DNA of 64,000 nucleotides, taken from contig JAPCJH010000001.1 in assembly GCA_027887045.1 (NCBI GenBank), positions 496,001 to 560,000 on the forward strand, read 5' to 3'. The notes beneath the pieces were generated by a model. The model did no database searches. It saw only the letters and a program-made list of their open reading frames with translations, and was not told the origin of the DNA. The number at the start of each line of letters is the position of its first letter. Position 1 is the stretch's first letter. This DNA is from Nitrososphaerota archaeon (lineage in GTDB: Archaea > Thermoproteota > Nitrososphaeria > Nitrososphaerales > Gagatemarchaeaceae). Both the position numbers and the translations under genes were made by a program. Positions 30,379 to 38,844 of the stretch are shown piece after piece.

Positions 30379-32775
30379 CTAGCTCGTCCTCATTCCAAGT
30401 TCATTCAACAGGTCTTTCCTGCCTAGTCCGAATGGCTCTAACAGAGAGGCAACCCCTCTGATTAGTAGTTCGCAGTAGTGATTCTTATCATACGTTACCG
30501 ATTCGTCGAGAAGTTCGGTGGGGCGTACTCTCAGTTCCTGGACTTTCGACCTGTAGTTTGTGACTAGGTAGGAAACGGATTGTCCAGCCATGAGTGCGAG
30601 TCCCTCCTCGGCGAGCTGTCTGACCGCCGAAACGTGCGCCAGGTTGCTCTTGTATTCATCTGCGTTGCGCGAAAGCCCGTTGATGATGACTACGTCGGAG
30701 ATGGAAACTTTGCCGCTCCAGATTAGCTCTATGTAGGCCCTAAAAATGGCGAGAGCCTCTGGTAGCAGTTTCCTGACCCCCGCGACATTCTCTGCGTTTG
30801 CGAGGAGTTCTAGTATCTCGGTCTGGCAATCGGATACCAGCTTTATCGTGTCGCGCCTCCTCGCTTCTATCCCCCTGATTTTCATCGAGCCATTCTGAAA
30901 GATGCCGAAGTACCGGTTCAGAACCGGGACGTCCTCGTGCATCCTGCTCGGTAGGAAGGCGATCCATTTGTAGATGCCATCGAAGGAGACCGGGAAGTCC
31001 ATCTCGCGTTTTATCTCATCGCGCAGCGCTTCGAAATCCTCTCTCTTTGCTCGCGGTTTCGTGACCCAGAGCGAATCGACGATCCCGTGGACAACTTCGA
31101 ATCCTCGTCTTTCGGCAATTCGGACAGTCTGTAAAAGTATCTGTCTGGCAAAGGCGCAGACCGAAATATGACAATCTATCAAACCGAACTTCGCGTTTCT
31201 GTAACTTAGATAGCCGAAACTGCAGACCAAGATTCCCTTCAGGGCCTCGACTCTTGACCGGTAGACCTTGGCGAGTCGCGCGTCTTCCGTTTGTTTGTTC
31301 AACCGTTTGTACGCGATTCTCTTGTAAAGTATCGGCTCCAGACTCCGTGGGATGACCCCTTTCCTCTTCTCGCATAGATTGTATCCTACATCGGGAACCT
31401 TGTGAATCGAGTCTGGACAACATCTGCAGAGGACCGTCTCGGCGCTGATGTTGTATTTCTTCATGATGAACGGGAACAACGAAGTGAAGTCGAGCTCCCC
31501 GACTTGGTCGTGGACCCCAACTTTTGGTTCGTAGATGAAGCCGCCCCTGTCGCCGAGTAGTAGCGTTCTCCCCGTCTTCGGGACCTCGGCCCGAGTGGGC
31601 TTCCATGGAATCAAGAGATTGTCCTTGAACGCGATGTAGGCTTGCATACTGCTCAAACACTTCCCTATAGACGCCCTGCTCCCCTTGTGAATCGGCATTC
31701 TGCAGAGCCTGACAACTTCGAAGAGTCCATTGAGTCCACACTCTGAATAAACGAAGAAATTCTCCGCGTCGAGGTTTATCCTGCCGTAGATTTGGTGGGA
31801 GGTCGGTGTATGCAACACCCTATTGTAAGCCCAATATGACGTGCCCCTCTTCGTTAACCGCCTGAGCGGGACGGGGTCACGCCCGAGTAGCAGTCGATCT
31901 GAGATGCCGTTGACATATGCGCGTTCGGCCAAGTAGTGAGTAGTGAAGTCGTCTCCGCGTTCGATGAACAGGAGGTCGGGGTCCAGTTCCCCTATCTTTC
32001 TGACCAGATCGAGAAGCTTCCCCTGCTCCGTGCCTTCTGCTATCTCGACGACCCGATTGCTCGTCCTGAGTTCTATCCGTTTTATGGCGTCGGCAAAGCT
32101 TGGTATGGCCCTTGAAGCCTCGACCTCAACCTTCAGGTTGGCTTCTCGCAGAGGGGGCAACGTGTAATCGGTTGCCATGTTGGAATCGAGAAGACCCCAC
32201 TCGATCACGTCCCCGTCCTTGACCGCCCTGACCTTGGCAAGGGGAAACAAGTCTTTCTCGATGAAGTAGACCTGCCCCGGGAGGAGGTCGGCGTTGTAGA
32301 TTCGGTATTCTTCTGGACCAGTGCAGACCTCTATTGTCTTGGCGAGCTTTTCTGCTTGATTGGCGTTCTTTAGGAGCAGTTTCAGGACCTGGCGTTCTTG
32401 GTGGTCGAAGACGTGCTCGCGTTTCATCACGTATTCAGACGATGCGATGAAAGACTGAACGTCGCTCCTTTTTGTGAGATAGTCGAGACTGGACCTGCTA
32501 TCGGCCGAAACGTAGACCGTGTTATTCCATCTGTCAGTCAGACGGACGGCTTCGCCGTCAGCTTTCTTTACCCAGACGACCATCTCTCCCGGGATAGCGT
32601 AGGCGTCTAGAATCCAACCTTCGACTTCCGATTTTCCACCTCCGCTCCGAGGTGTTTGAGTTCCGTTTCTAGCGCCGTGATACGCTCCTCCTGAACGAGC
32701 AGAACTGAAAGAAAGAAAGGTTCGACCAGGTAGGGCTTCTTGGAGGACTCTATCGCTTCCGTGTACTTCCAGCAT
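30379..32775 (-). CDS. Divergent family-B DNA polymerase (PolB2/Dpo2-type, exonuclease lost)
   Basis: Up to 798 residues; homology begins at WILDAYAIPGEMVVWVKK, about residue 54. Motif A is ELDFTSLFPFIMKKYN and keeps the catalytic Asp. Motif B is KGILVCSFGYLSY, with Lys kept and the Asn of NSxYG replaced by Cys. Motif C is VVHGIVDSLWV, where the usual GDTDS has become GIVDS, so one of the two Asp residues remains. The Exo I region reads VEVEASRA without D-x-E, so proofreading is lost. These traits match archaeal PolB2/Dpo2, linked in Sulfolobales to error-prone damage tolerance. The start is unresolved: the only upstream in-frame start is ATG 32775, deep inside the preceding gene; ATG 32583 would cut conserved residues. 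Confidence 0.82.
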   Translation of the reverse strand: MLEVHGSDRVLQEALPGRTFLSFSSARSGGAYHGARNGTQTPRSGGGKSEVEGWILDAYAIPGEMVVWVKKADGEAVRLTDRWNNTVYVSADSRSSLDYLTKRSDVQSFIASSEYVMKREHVFDHQERQVLKLLLKNANQAEKLAKTIEVCTGPEEYRIYNADLLPGQVYFIEKDLFPLAKVRAVKDGDVIEWGLLDSNMATDYTLPPLREANLKVEVEASRAIPSFADAIKRIELRTSNRVVEIAEGTEQGKLLDLVRKIGELDPDLLFIERGDDFTTHYLAERAYVNGISDRLLLGRDPVPLRRLTKRGTSYWAYNRVLHTPTSHQIYGRINLDAENFFVYSECGLNGLFEVVRLCRMPIHKGSRASIGKCLSSMQAYIAFKDNLLIPWKPTRAEVPKTGRTLLLGDRGGFIYEPKVGVHDQVGELDFTSLFPFIMKKYNISAETVLCRCCPDSIHKVPDVGYNLCEKRKGVIPRSLEPILYKRIAYKRLNKQTEDARLAKVYRSRVEALKGILVCSFGYLSYRNAKFGLIDCHISVCAFARQILLQTVRIAERRGFEVVHGIVDSLWVTKPRAKREDFEALRDEIKREMDFPVSFDGIYKWIAFLPSRMHEDVPVLNRYFGIFQNGSMKIRGIEARRRDTIKLVSDCQTEILELLANAENVAGVRKLLPEALAIFRAYIELIWSGKVSISDVVIINGLSRNADEYKSNLAHVSAVRQLAEEGLALMAGQSVSYLVTNYRSKVQELRVRPTELLDESVTYDKNHYCELLIRGVASLLEPFGLGRKDLLNELGMRTS

Positions 32776-32900
32776 CTAGCAAGAAGTTTGCGCCCCACCT
32801 CTCGGTCATCCTCCCTCAAAGCGTCCAGAAACGGGCGCCAGCTATCGAGCTCGTCCTTCAGGAGCCTTACGACTACGTTTGGGTCAGCGAACGTCGTCAA
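32607..32900 (-). CDS. Small helical protein B of the PolB2 cassette
   Basis: A 97-residue, almost entirely helical protein (VVVRLLKDELDSWRPFLDAL, then FFLSVLLVQEERITALETEL). Aligned by eye with its upstream neighbour it shares E-x-x-SW-x-x-F-x-x-x-L, a Y/A-containing middle helix and a Q-x-x-R-I/V-x-x-L ending, so the two are tandem paralogues. It ends inside the N-terminal coding region of the polymerase, and a GGAGGTGG ribosome-binding-like stretch lies near its end. Its gene overlaps the next one by 17 bases. Small proteins of this kind accompany Dpo2 in Crenarchaeota. Function unknown; a bridging or loading role is a guess. Confidence 0.65.
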   Translation of the reverse strand: MTTFADPNVVVRLLKDELDSWRPFLDALREDDREVGRKLLARCWKYTEAIESSKKPYLVEPFFLSVLLVQEERITALETELKHLGAEVENRKSKVGF

Positions 32901-33156
32901 GCTCTAACCTGGTCTCTTCTATTCCCCGTGCGATGTCCTCGACTCTTCTCGCCTGCGCAAATATGATTGCCATGAGCATCCCCTCGAACCTGACAGGCCT
33001 GGCAGCATTGGAAGAGGCGGAGCAGTAGGTTCTCGCCTCGTTGAACAACTTGTCGAGTATCCTTCGCGCGCCAGGGTTCAGGGACTTCCTGAAAGAACCC
33101 CAGCTTGAGATTTCAGCTTCCAGAGCTAATCTGAAGGATGGGATCGTCCTACCCAT
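32884..33156 (-). CDS. Small helical protein A of the PolB2 cassette
   Basis: A 90-residue helical protein (SFRLALEAEISSWGSFRKSL, middle helix KLFNEARTYCSASS, then MLMAIIFAQARRVEDIARGI). It is a tandem paralogue of the 97-residue protein that follows. It overlaps the RecA-like gene by eight bases and the next gene by 17, so all four genes of the cassette are tightly coupled. No enzyme motif is present; a protein-protein interaction role beside the polymerase is plausible. Confidence 0.65.
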   Translation of the reverse strand: MGRTIPSFRLALEAEISSWGSFRKSLNPGARRILDKLFNEARTYCSASSNAARPVRFEGMLMAIIFAQARRVEDIARGIEETRLELDDVR

Positions 33157-33940
33157 ATTTCGTCACCTTGAGAGGCGACAATAGCAGCTGGTTGTAGCTT
33201 GGATCGCCCATCTCCGTAATCACTTCGACAGGCGCCCTCGACGGATGCTTCAGAAGCCTCGCCGTCAGTCTGTTCTCCTGTTCGAGAAACTCGGCCTCGA
33301 CGTTGCAGCAGTAGTCGGCGAAGAGTTTCAGATGTTCGGGGACGCCAGCTGCTGTCATGACTATCGGGATTTTTCTTCGCTCGCTGATTCTGCGGATTGT
33401 CGCAGTGATTTTGTGCATCAGCCGCTGCGCTTCGGCCTCTTCGACATCTTGATTGAAGAGGCTGAAGATGTCTGATACGACAAGGAGCCTCGGGTCGTGA
33501 CGGGAGAAAACCGCCGAGGAATCTCTGCAGACGAGCTGTTTGAGTTCGTAGGGGGTGAAAGCCCTCGATACTATCAATTTGCCCAGTGCCCCGTCTAGGT
33601 CGATTCCATTTTCGCGCGCGATGGAAGTGAAGAGATAAACGTCGAATCCGTTTCCCCCATCAATGAAGAACGCCTTCCCATTGAGACCGCCCGACCGCTC
33701 CGGGAGTTGGGTTCTCACGCAGTAGCTCTCTGCCGCGCACAGGCGGATACCAGACCCGCTGATGAGCACCACTGAATCGGATTTCAGGCCGCCTATCAGC
33801 CTGTCCACCAAGTCAATCTGCGATAACAGGCCGAGGAGAGTGAAAGCGCTGGTGAACTTGTTTTCTTTCTTGATGCGCGCGGCAGCTGGTTGCGGCTCCA
33901 TGAGCTGGTGTGATACTTGAATAACTGTCCCTGACTTCAT
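33149..33940 (-). CDS. Degenerate RecA/RadA-like protein of the PolB2 cassette (ImuA-like)
   Basis: A 263-residue protein with RecA/KaiC-fold topology. The Walker A position reads VVLISGSGIRLCAAE, so the P-loop Gly residues are partly kept but the Lys-Thr/Ser is missing. FFIDGGNGFDVYLFTSIARE and LIVSRAFTPYELKQLV match the RadA segments after the P-loop, and RLLVVSDIFSLFNQ is a Walker B-like strand. It is therefore probably unable to hydrolyse ATP normally. It leads the operon, as does ImuA before the error-prone bacterial polymerase DnaE2. A TTTATA element about 27 bases upstream of the ATG marks the operon promoter. Confidence 0.72.
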   Translation of the reverse strand: MKSGTVIQVSHQLMEPQPAAARIKKENKFTSAFTLLGLLSQIDLVDRLIGGLKSDSVVLISGSGIRLCAAESYCVRTQLPERSGGLNGKAFFIDGGNGFDVYLFTSIARENGIDLDGALGKLIVSRAFTPYELKQLVCRDSSAVFSRHDPRLLVVSDIFSLFNQDVEEAEAQRLMHKITATIRRISERRKIPIVMTAAGVPEHLKLFADYCCNVEAEFLEQENRLTARLLKHPSRAPVEVITEMGDPSYNQLLLSPLKVTKYG

Positions 33941-33964
33941 GCAGAAGTCGCTTGCGACTGGACC

Positions 33965-33984
33965 TATAAACTCGAATTGAGTTT
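33965..33984 (-). promoter_or_regulatory. PolB2-cassette promoter: TATA box inside a palindrome
   Basis: On the minus strand TTTATA (33965-33970) lies about 27 bases before the ATG at 33940. The inverted repeat AAACTC-GAATT-GAGTTT (33968-33984) overlaps it and the adjoining TFB site. A repressor here would exclude TBP and TFB. The regulator is not identified. Confidence 0.55.
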
Positions 33985-34124
33985 AGGGCGGGTTTCGACG
34001 GTGAGGGGGGTCTGAAAGTACTCAGTTCATTTTTTCGTCCAGGCGTCCCCCAAGGTGTATCGGGGGGATAGATTTCGTATGCGATAGTCTTAAGAATCTC
34101 CTTCCGCATTACTCTTCGAGAACA

Positions 34125-35033
34125 TTGAGCAGGTCAAGCCTTACTTCTGAACGGGAAACGTCTAAGGAACGAGCCCCCGAAGTCGTTCAAATCGACGTCT
34201 CCAAGGTTTTTGCGGGCAAGATTAATGTGAGAAGGAGCCCCGGAGACGTGGGAGACCTTGCCGACTCCATCCGAGTGAAAGGCATTCTGGAGCCGGTGAT
34301 CGTGAGACCAGTCGGGGCCCGCTATGAGGTTGTGGTGGGGTCGAGGAGACTCGAAGCCGCAAAGGTCGCTGGACTCAAGAAGATTCCTGTAATCGTCAGA
34401 CCCATGACGGATGAAGAGGCCATAATTATTTCTCTGATTGAGAACATACAGCGCCGCGACATTGAACCAGAAGAAGAGTACGACTCCTTGGTGAATCTAA
34501 GAAGGCTGAACCCCCAGTCCTACGGCACGATCGAACAGCTTGCTAGGGCGATTGGCAAATCACGGAAGTATGTTGAGGACCACATGAACGCGGTCGAGAC
34601 CGTTAGGAACATCCGAAAGGAGACCAAGGCCGACATTACGGTCAAACAATCCCCCGGCCTCGCCGAGAGGAGGGAAGGCGCACTTCCTGTGAAACATGCG
34701 ACTTTCCTTCACCGAGCGCAAGAAGCACCGACAGTTCAGCGGCTTCCTCAAAGAGAACGTTCTGAAAAGTTGAGAGAACTCGCGGAGACCATTGCGCCCC
34801 TAACCCAACCCGAAGCGGAGAACGTCGTTAGCCACTTTGTCATGTCGCCCCAAAGATCGGTCGAACGCATTGCGAATGAAGCCTCCTCTCTGCACGCTGT
34901 CAAGTTCGAAATTCTTCTTGATCCAAGGGTCGCTGATGCGCTGAGGAAAGCCGCTGCGGACAGAAAGAGCACTATGGAGGCCATCGCGTCGTTGGCTCTG
35001 CACTCGTGGTTGAGACAGCAAGGATACTCTTAG
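34125..35033 (+). CDS. ParB-like DNA-binding protein
   Basis: A 302-residue protein. The N-terminal ParB/Srx domain (about residues 20-115) includes VVVGSRRLEAAKVAGLKKIP and LIENIQRRDIEPEEEYDSL, the CTP-binding and box II segments of ParB. A helix-turn-helix follows at about 128-148 (GTIEQLARAIGKSRKYVEDH). The C-terminus (VKFEILLDPRVADALRKAAA) resembles a ribbon-helix-helix or dimerisation helix. Most archaea of this group carry several ParB-like proteins with roles in partition or transcription. The TTG start has AGTCTTAAGAA upstream. It is divergent from the PolB2 cassette, so regulation of it is conceivable. Confidence 0.85.
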   Translation: MSRSSLTSERETSKERAPEVVQIDVSKVFAGKINVRRSPGDVGDLADSIRVKGILEPVIVRPVGARYEVVVGSRRLEAAKVAGLKKIPVIVRPMTDEEAIIISLIENIQRRDIEPEEEYDSLVNLRRLNPQSYGTIEQLARAIGKSRKYVEDHMNAVETVRNIRKETKADITVKQSPGLAERREGALPVKHATFLHRAQEAPTVQRLPQRERSEKLRELAETIAPLTQPEAENVVSHFVMSPQRSVERIANEASSLHAVKFEILLDPRVADALRKAAADRKSTMEAIASLALHSWLRQQGYS

Positions 35034-35116
35034 TCAGAGAAATAGTACATTTCGCGGATTCTGATCTTAATCTTTTAAAGAACCGAACGAAGTCGGCGTT
35101 TTCGCGGTCACACATC

Positions 35117-36439
35117 ATGTTAGATTCACTGAGAGATGGGCTCCAGAAGGCCTTGCAGAAACTCGTTGGAGCGTCGGCGGTCGATGAAACCGTCGTGAAA
35201 GAATTCGTCAGAAATCTTCAGAGAACGCTGATTCAAGCGGACGTCAGCGTGAAGCTCGCCCTGAGCCTGACGGAGCGAGTCCAGAAGAGAGCCCTTGAAG
35301 AGAAACCTCTCGGTGGAATCACCCGCAAGGACCAGATAGTCACGATACTGTACGAAGAACTTGCCAAGCTCCTTGGCGGCGAAGGAGGCCTCCAACTCGA
35401 CAGGAACAAAGCGAACGTGATTGTCATGCTGGGCATACAGGGCTCGGGGAAGACGACCACGACGGGGAAGCTGGCGAGGTACTTCACTAAACGTGGGCAC
35501 AGAGTAGGGCTTGTAGCGGCAGACACCTTCAGACCGGGAGCCGTAGCGCAGCTGAAGACAATAGCAGGTACTATCGGAGTCGAAATTTACAGTGACGAAA
35601 AAGAGAGAGACTCCATTAAGATAGCCAAGGCAGGGAAGAAACATTTTGAGTCGACGAAGAACCTGATCATTATCGACACAGCGGGCAGACATAAGGAAGA
35701 GAAGGGTCTCCTGGACGAAATGAAAAAAATCGTATCGGAAGTGAAACCTGATGTCAATATTCTCGTCATTGACGGAACGATAGGCCAGCAAGGATACAAT
35801 CAAGCTCTTGCGTTTCACCAAACATCTCCCGTCGGCGGTATCATCGTTACAAAACTCGACGGTGCAGCTAAGGGAGGTGGAGCTCTCGCCGCGGTCGCTG
35901 CTACCGGAACCAGAATCCTCTACATAGGGACTGGCGAAAGAGTCGACGACCTCGAGGAATTTTCGGGTACTAGGTTCGTCGGAAGATTGCTTGGAATGGG
36001 CGACATCAAGGCGCTCATTGAGATGGCAAAGCAGGCTGAAGTCGTGGTTGACGAGAAGCAAGTCAAGCGGATGATGTCCGGGAAGTTGACGATGGATGAC
36101 CTCTTGGCCCAATTCGAGCAACTGAAGAAGTTTGGGTCGTTCAAGAAGGTCGTCGAACACATACCTGGTGTTTCTGGTTCAGTGAAGACGGAGGACCTTG
36201 AGAAAGCAGAGGACAGGGCCAAGGTCTACAAAGTGATCATCCAATCGATGACGAAGGTGGAGAGAGAGAATCCCGACAAAATCAACGCGCCGAGGATAAA
36301 GCGGATTGCTTTCGGATCGGGGACCACCGAGAAGGACGTCCGCGAGCTACTCACGCGCTATAAGCAGACGAAGAATCTGATGAAGTCAGGAAAGAACCGT
36401 GAGTTCAGGCAGCTAATGAGGAGGATGGGTGGGCAATAG
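35117..36439 (+). CDS. srp54: Signal recognition particle GTPase SRP54
   Basis: A 440-residue SRP54/Ffh. The N domain ([20 protein letters not shown]) is followed by the G domain: G1 [16 protein letters not shown] (about 105-120), [23 protein letters not shown] (about 187-196) and [15 protein letters not shown] (about 245-259). The Met-rich M domain includes [20 protein letters not shown] and [14 protein letters not shown]. It binds signal sequences emerging from the ribosome and docks with FtsY. The frame is open from 35006, but homology and TTTTAAA (35073-35079) favour ATG 35117 with a short leader. Confidence 0.97.
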   Translation: MLDSLRDGLQKALQKLVGASAVDETVVKEFVRNLQRTLIQADVSVKLALSLTERVQKRALEEKPLGGITRKDQIVTILYEELAKLLGGEGGLQLDRNKANVIVMLGIQGSGKTTTTGKLARYFTKRGHRVGLVAADTFRPGAVAQLKTIAGTIGVEIYSDEKERDSIKIAKAGKKHFESTKNLIIIDTAGRHKEEKGLLDEMKKIVSEVKPDVNILVIDGTIGQQGYNQALAFHQTSPVGGIIVTKLDGAAKGGGALAAVAATGTRILYIGTGERVDDLEEFSGTRFVGRLLGMGDIKALIEMAKQAEVVVDEKQVKRMMSGKLTMDDLLAQFEQLKKFGSFKKVVEHIPGVSGSVKTEDLEKAEDRAKVYKVIIQSMTKVERENPDKINAPRIKRIAFGSGTTEKDVRELLTRYKQTKNLMKSGKNREFRQLMRRMGGQ

Positions 36440-36440
36440 C

Positions 36441-37541
36441 GTGCCCGACACGCTTCAGAAATTCGGGCTCTGCCGAAGGTGCCTGCTCAGACAGGGGAAT
36501 AGTGCACGGTTCCAACAGATACCAGCGGCAAAATGCTTCATCTGCCGCGGTTTGACTTCGAAGCTTCTTGCCTTTGCGAAATGGGCCGCGAGCAAGGGTC
36601 GTGCTTACGAATACCGTACCTTTTCAATCGGTTTGACTCTCCCAGAAGGGGTTCAGGAGAGGGAGGATGAGCTCAGGGCGGAGTCCAAGATCAAAGGATT
36701 TGAAACGATAAAGTCTGAGATGTCCAGAATCATTTCGAGAGAAATATCAAGATTAACCGGAAAACGTGTCGACAAGATGACGCCGGAGCTCATGGTACTT
36801 CTTAATCTTCAGGACCACAAGATCACACTGACGTCCAGGCCCGTGTTCCTATACGGTAGATACACGAAACCTGAAGGTCTCTCCCAGCGAAAAGAAAGAT
36901 GTCCTCACTGCGGCGGTAGAGGATGCGAAGTCTGCAAAGAAACGGGATTCGACCTGAAAACAAGTGTCGAAGTGGTGCTGCAGAGAAAACTCGGTTCGGC
37001 GCTGGAATCCGACGGCGTGCGGATCACCTGGATGGGAAGTGAGGACGCGGAGAGTTTGGTTCATCCACCTGGGAGACCCTTTATCGCCGAAGTGAAAAAC
37101 CCAAAGAAACGGGGGGTCCCTAAACGGTTGTTCGCAAGAACCGGGAAGGGTGAAGTTCAGATCTCGCATATCCGGACTCTCCTTGGAAAGCCGACGAAGC
37201 TTCCGAGCTTCAAATTCAGGGCCAGGGCCTACATCGAACCGACGAACAAAATTTCGCCGCGCGATCTGAGGGCCTTGAATCTGGGAATGAACAGAGTGAC
37301 GGTTGAGTTTCAGAGGCCGCAGCAAAGACCGATCTACCGGACGGTATACAGCGTCAGAGGGAAGCTGGCTGGCGACGAGGTGGTCGTTGACATCGAGATG
37401 GACGGTGGACTCCCGGTGAAGAGATTCGTAAGTGGAGAAGCTGTCTCACCGTCCCTTTCGGAAGTCTTAAAAACGGAGTTGAAATGTCGCAAGTTCGATA
37501 TTTACAGGGTATCTGAAACGAGTGAATTGGAATTTGCCTAA
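36441..37541 (+). CDS. pus10: tRNA pseudouridine synthase Pus10
   Basis: A 366-residue Pus10, which makes pseudouridine 54 and 55 in the T-loop of archaeal tRNA. The N-terminal zinc site has CRRC and CFIC (KFGLCRRCLL, AAKCFICRG), followed by the THUMP-like region, and a second CPHCGGRGCEVC cluster. The catalytic Asp is in GSEDAESLVHPPGRPFI, followed by AEVKNPKKRG; the RTVYSVRGKL segment is the conserved late motif. The GSED form is the one I associate with Thaumarchaeota. GTG 36441 lies one base after the SRP54 stop; GTG 36429 is an overlapping alternative. It is cotranscribed with L21e. Confidence 0.93.
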   Translation: MPDTLQKFGLCRRCLLRQGNSARFQQIPAAKCFICRGLTSKLLAFAKWAASKGRAYEYRTFSIGLTLPEGVQEREDELRAESKIKGFETIKSEMSRIISREISRLTGKRVDKMTPELMVLLNLQDHKITLTSRPVFLYGRYTKPEGLSQRKERCPHCGGRGCEVCKETGFDLKTSVEVVLQRKLGSALESDGVRITWMGSEDAESLVHPPGRPFIAEVKNPKKRGVPKRLFARTGKGEVQISHIRTLLGKPTKLPSFKFRARAYIEPTNKISPRDLRALNLGMNRVTVEFQRPQQRPIYRTVYSVRGKLAGDEVVVDIEMDGGLPVKRFVSGEAVSPSLSEVLKTELKCRKFDIYRVSETSELEFA

Positions 37542-37818
37542 GTCTCACGGTTACAGGAGAAGGACGCGTGCGCTGCTGAAGATCAAACAAGCGCAGGGAT
37601 TGAGCAGCCTTCTAAGAGAATATTCTCCGAAGGACCGAGTCGTCATCAAAATTGATGCCTCCCAGGTAAAAGGGATGCCTCATAGGAGATTCAACGGACT
37701 CGTCGGTGTTGTGACGAGCGTCGACAGACGAGTTCTAACGATAGATGTCCCCGTCGGAGAGAAGATAAAGACAGTCACAGCCAGGAAAGAACATGTTTTC
37801 CCGCTGAGGACCGCCTAA
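37534..37818 (+). CDS. rpl21e: Ribosomal protein L21e
   Basis: A 94-residue L21e starting at TTG 37534 (MPKSHGYRRRTRALLKIKQA). The family motifs KSHGxRRRTR, GLSSLLREYSPKDRVVIKID and GMPHRRFNGLVGVV are intact. It is part of the 50S subunit. The gene begins inside the end of pus10 and its stop overlaps the start of the next gene (TAATG), so translation of this string is coupled. Typical archaeal order L21e, Rpb4, DUF655, KsgA follows. Confidence 0.97.
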   Translation: MPKSHGYRRRTRALLKIKQAQGLSSLLREYSPKDRVVIKIDASQVKGMPHRRFNGLVGVVTSVDRRVLTIDVPVGEKIKTVTARKEHVFPLRTA

Positions 37819-38144
37819 TGTCAGATAAACAACAGAAGAAAGTCCTGAGTATACCGGAAGCCAACCAGATCCTCCAGAAAATCGATGTCGAGAAGGCCGA
37901 CCAAATTCAAAAGAGAACTCTCGACTACACCACCAAGTTTTCAAAGAGCACCCCCGAAGAAGCGAAGAAGATGAGGAAAGAGCTTGAGACCGAAGCCGGG
38001 CTAAGCCAAGAGGAAGCGGTCGAAGTAGTGAACATTATGCCGAAGACCCTGGAAGAACTGAGGACTTTCACCTCAGGTTGGAGGAAGCTACTCCCGACTG
38101 AAACCCTAGAGAAGATTCTGAAAATTCTTCAAACCCGCAAGTAA
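37818..38144 (+). CDS. rpoF: RNA polymerase subunit Rpb4 (RpoF)
   Basis: A 108-residue archaeal Rpb4/RpoF. Helical segments KKVLSIPEANQILQKI and the HRDC-like C-terminus (LSQEEAVEVVNIMPKTLEEL, LETLEKILKIL-type end) define the family. With Rpb7 (not in this window) it forms the stalk of RNA polymerase that helps open promoters and binds nascent RNA. Starts one base inside the L21e stop. Confidence 0.95.
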   Translation: MSDKQQKKVLSIPEANQILQKIDVEKADQIQKRTLDYTTKFSKSTPEEAKKMRKELETEAGLSQEEAVEVVNIMPKTLEELRTFTSGWRKLLPTETLEKILKILQTRK

Positions 38145-38204
38145 GGGTCAAGATTAAATAGACTCGACCGCCAAAAGGCGACGAGAGTTCGTAGAGGATA
38201 AACC

Positions 38205-38258
38205 ATGAGCGCCCTAGATGCGATTGGTAACCCACGGAGAATATCTTATTTCATCTAA
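38205..38258 (+). other. Possible 17-codon leader peptide frame
   Basis: The interval 38145-38286 has no annotated gene. GATTAAATA (38152-38160) is TATA-like, a stem CTCG-AC-CGCC-AAAA-GGCG-A-CGAG lies at 38163-38185, and GTAGAGGAT precedes an ATG at 38205 with a 17-codon frame (MSALDAIGNPRRISYFI). It might be a leader for the DUF655-ksgA-trmJ genes or chance. ATCTTATTTC nearer DUF655 could be a separate promoter. Confidence 0.2.
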
Positions 38259-38286
38259 GTAGCCTCTGGAGAGCGAATCTCTGATA

Positions 38287-38844
38287 ATGCTTCCTGCTGA
38301 CAAGAAATACGAGGAATTTGCCTATGTTCTCGACTTCATACCACGAGGAAAGTCCCTCGTAATCAAGGGGAGGGAGGGACCTATAGTCCAGGCGATCGGG
38401 GAGCAACGGCTCACCCTGTTGGAACTATTGGCAGTTGACAACCAGAATTTCGAACCGGGTGAGAAAGTCAGGATTGGAAAGGAGGGGAGAGAGAAGATCG
38501 TCAGCGTTCTCGGAAAACTCTCTTTCGAGGAGTTGACCCCAGAGGCGAGGAGTTCGCTCTCCGAGGTTGTGGAAAGGATTGTGAAATCTAATGAATCCAA
38601 ATACGTCGCATATTTCAACGAGCTCCAGCCTCTAACTCCGCGCCTGCACGGGCTTGAGTTGATTCCGGGGATCGGGAAGACTTTCATGAAGCAGATTGTC
38701 GAAATCAGAGAAAAGGAACCTTTTGTCAGCTTCGAGGACCTGCAAGAGAGAGTAGGTCTCAGAGAGCCCGCTAAGCTCATCGCCAAACGAATTGTTGAGG
38801 AACTTTCTGGCGGCTCGAGAATCAATCTATTCGTCAGGAAATGA
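38287..38844 (+). CDS. DUF655 putative RNA-binding protein
   Basis: A 185-residue DUF655 protein. The N-terminal beta-barrel domain (YVLDFIPRGKSLVIKGREGP) precedes a helical linker and a helix-hairpin-helix repeat region (LELIPGIGKTFMKQIVEIRE, FEDLQERVGLREP). The family sits between Rpb4 and KsgA genes in many archaea and is predicted to bind RNA, perhaps in ribosome biogenesis. Its stop overlaps the ksgA start by four bases (ATGA). Confidence 0.93.
   Translation: MLPADKKYEEFAYVLDFIPRGKSLVIKGREGPIVQAIGEQRLTLLELLAVDNQNFEPGEKVRIGKEGREKIVSVLGKLSFEELTPEARSSLSEVVERIVKSNESKYVAYFNELQPLTPRLHGLELIPGIGKTFMKQIVEIREKEPFVSFEDLQERVGLREPAKLIAKRIVEELSGGSRINLFVRK

Noticed and set aside
34047-34066. CCCCC...GGGGG stem between the PolB2 cassette and the ParB-like gene
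   Set aside because: Homopolymeric arms pair easily by chance and it does not overlap a promoter element.
35126-36160. Long open frame antisense to SRP54
   Set aside because: It mirrors the codon bias of SRP54, has no promoter and no recognisable domain; the sense gene is certain.
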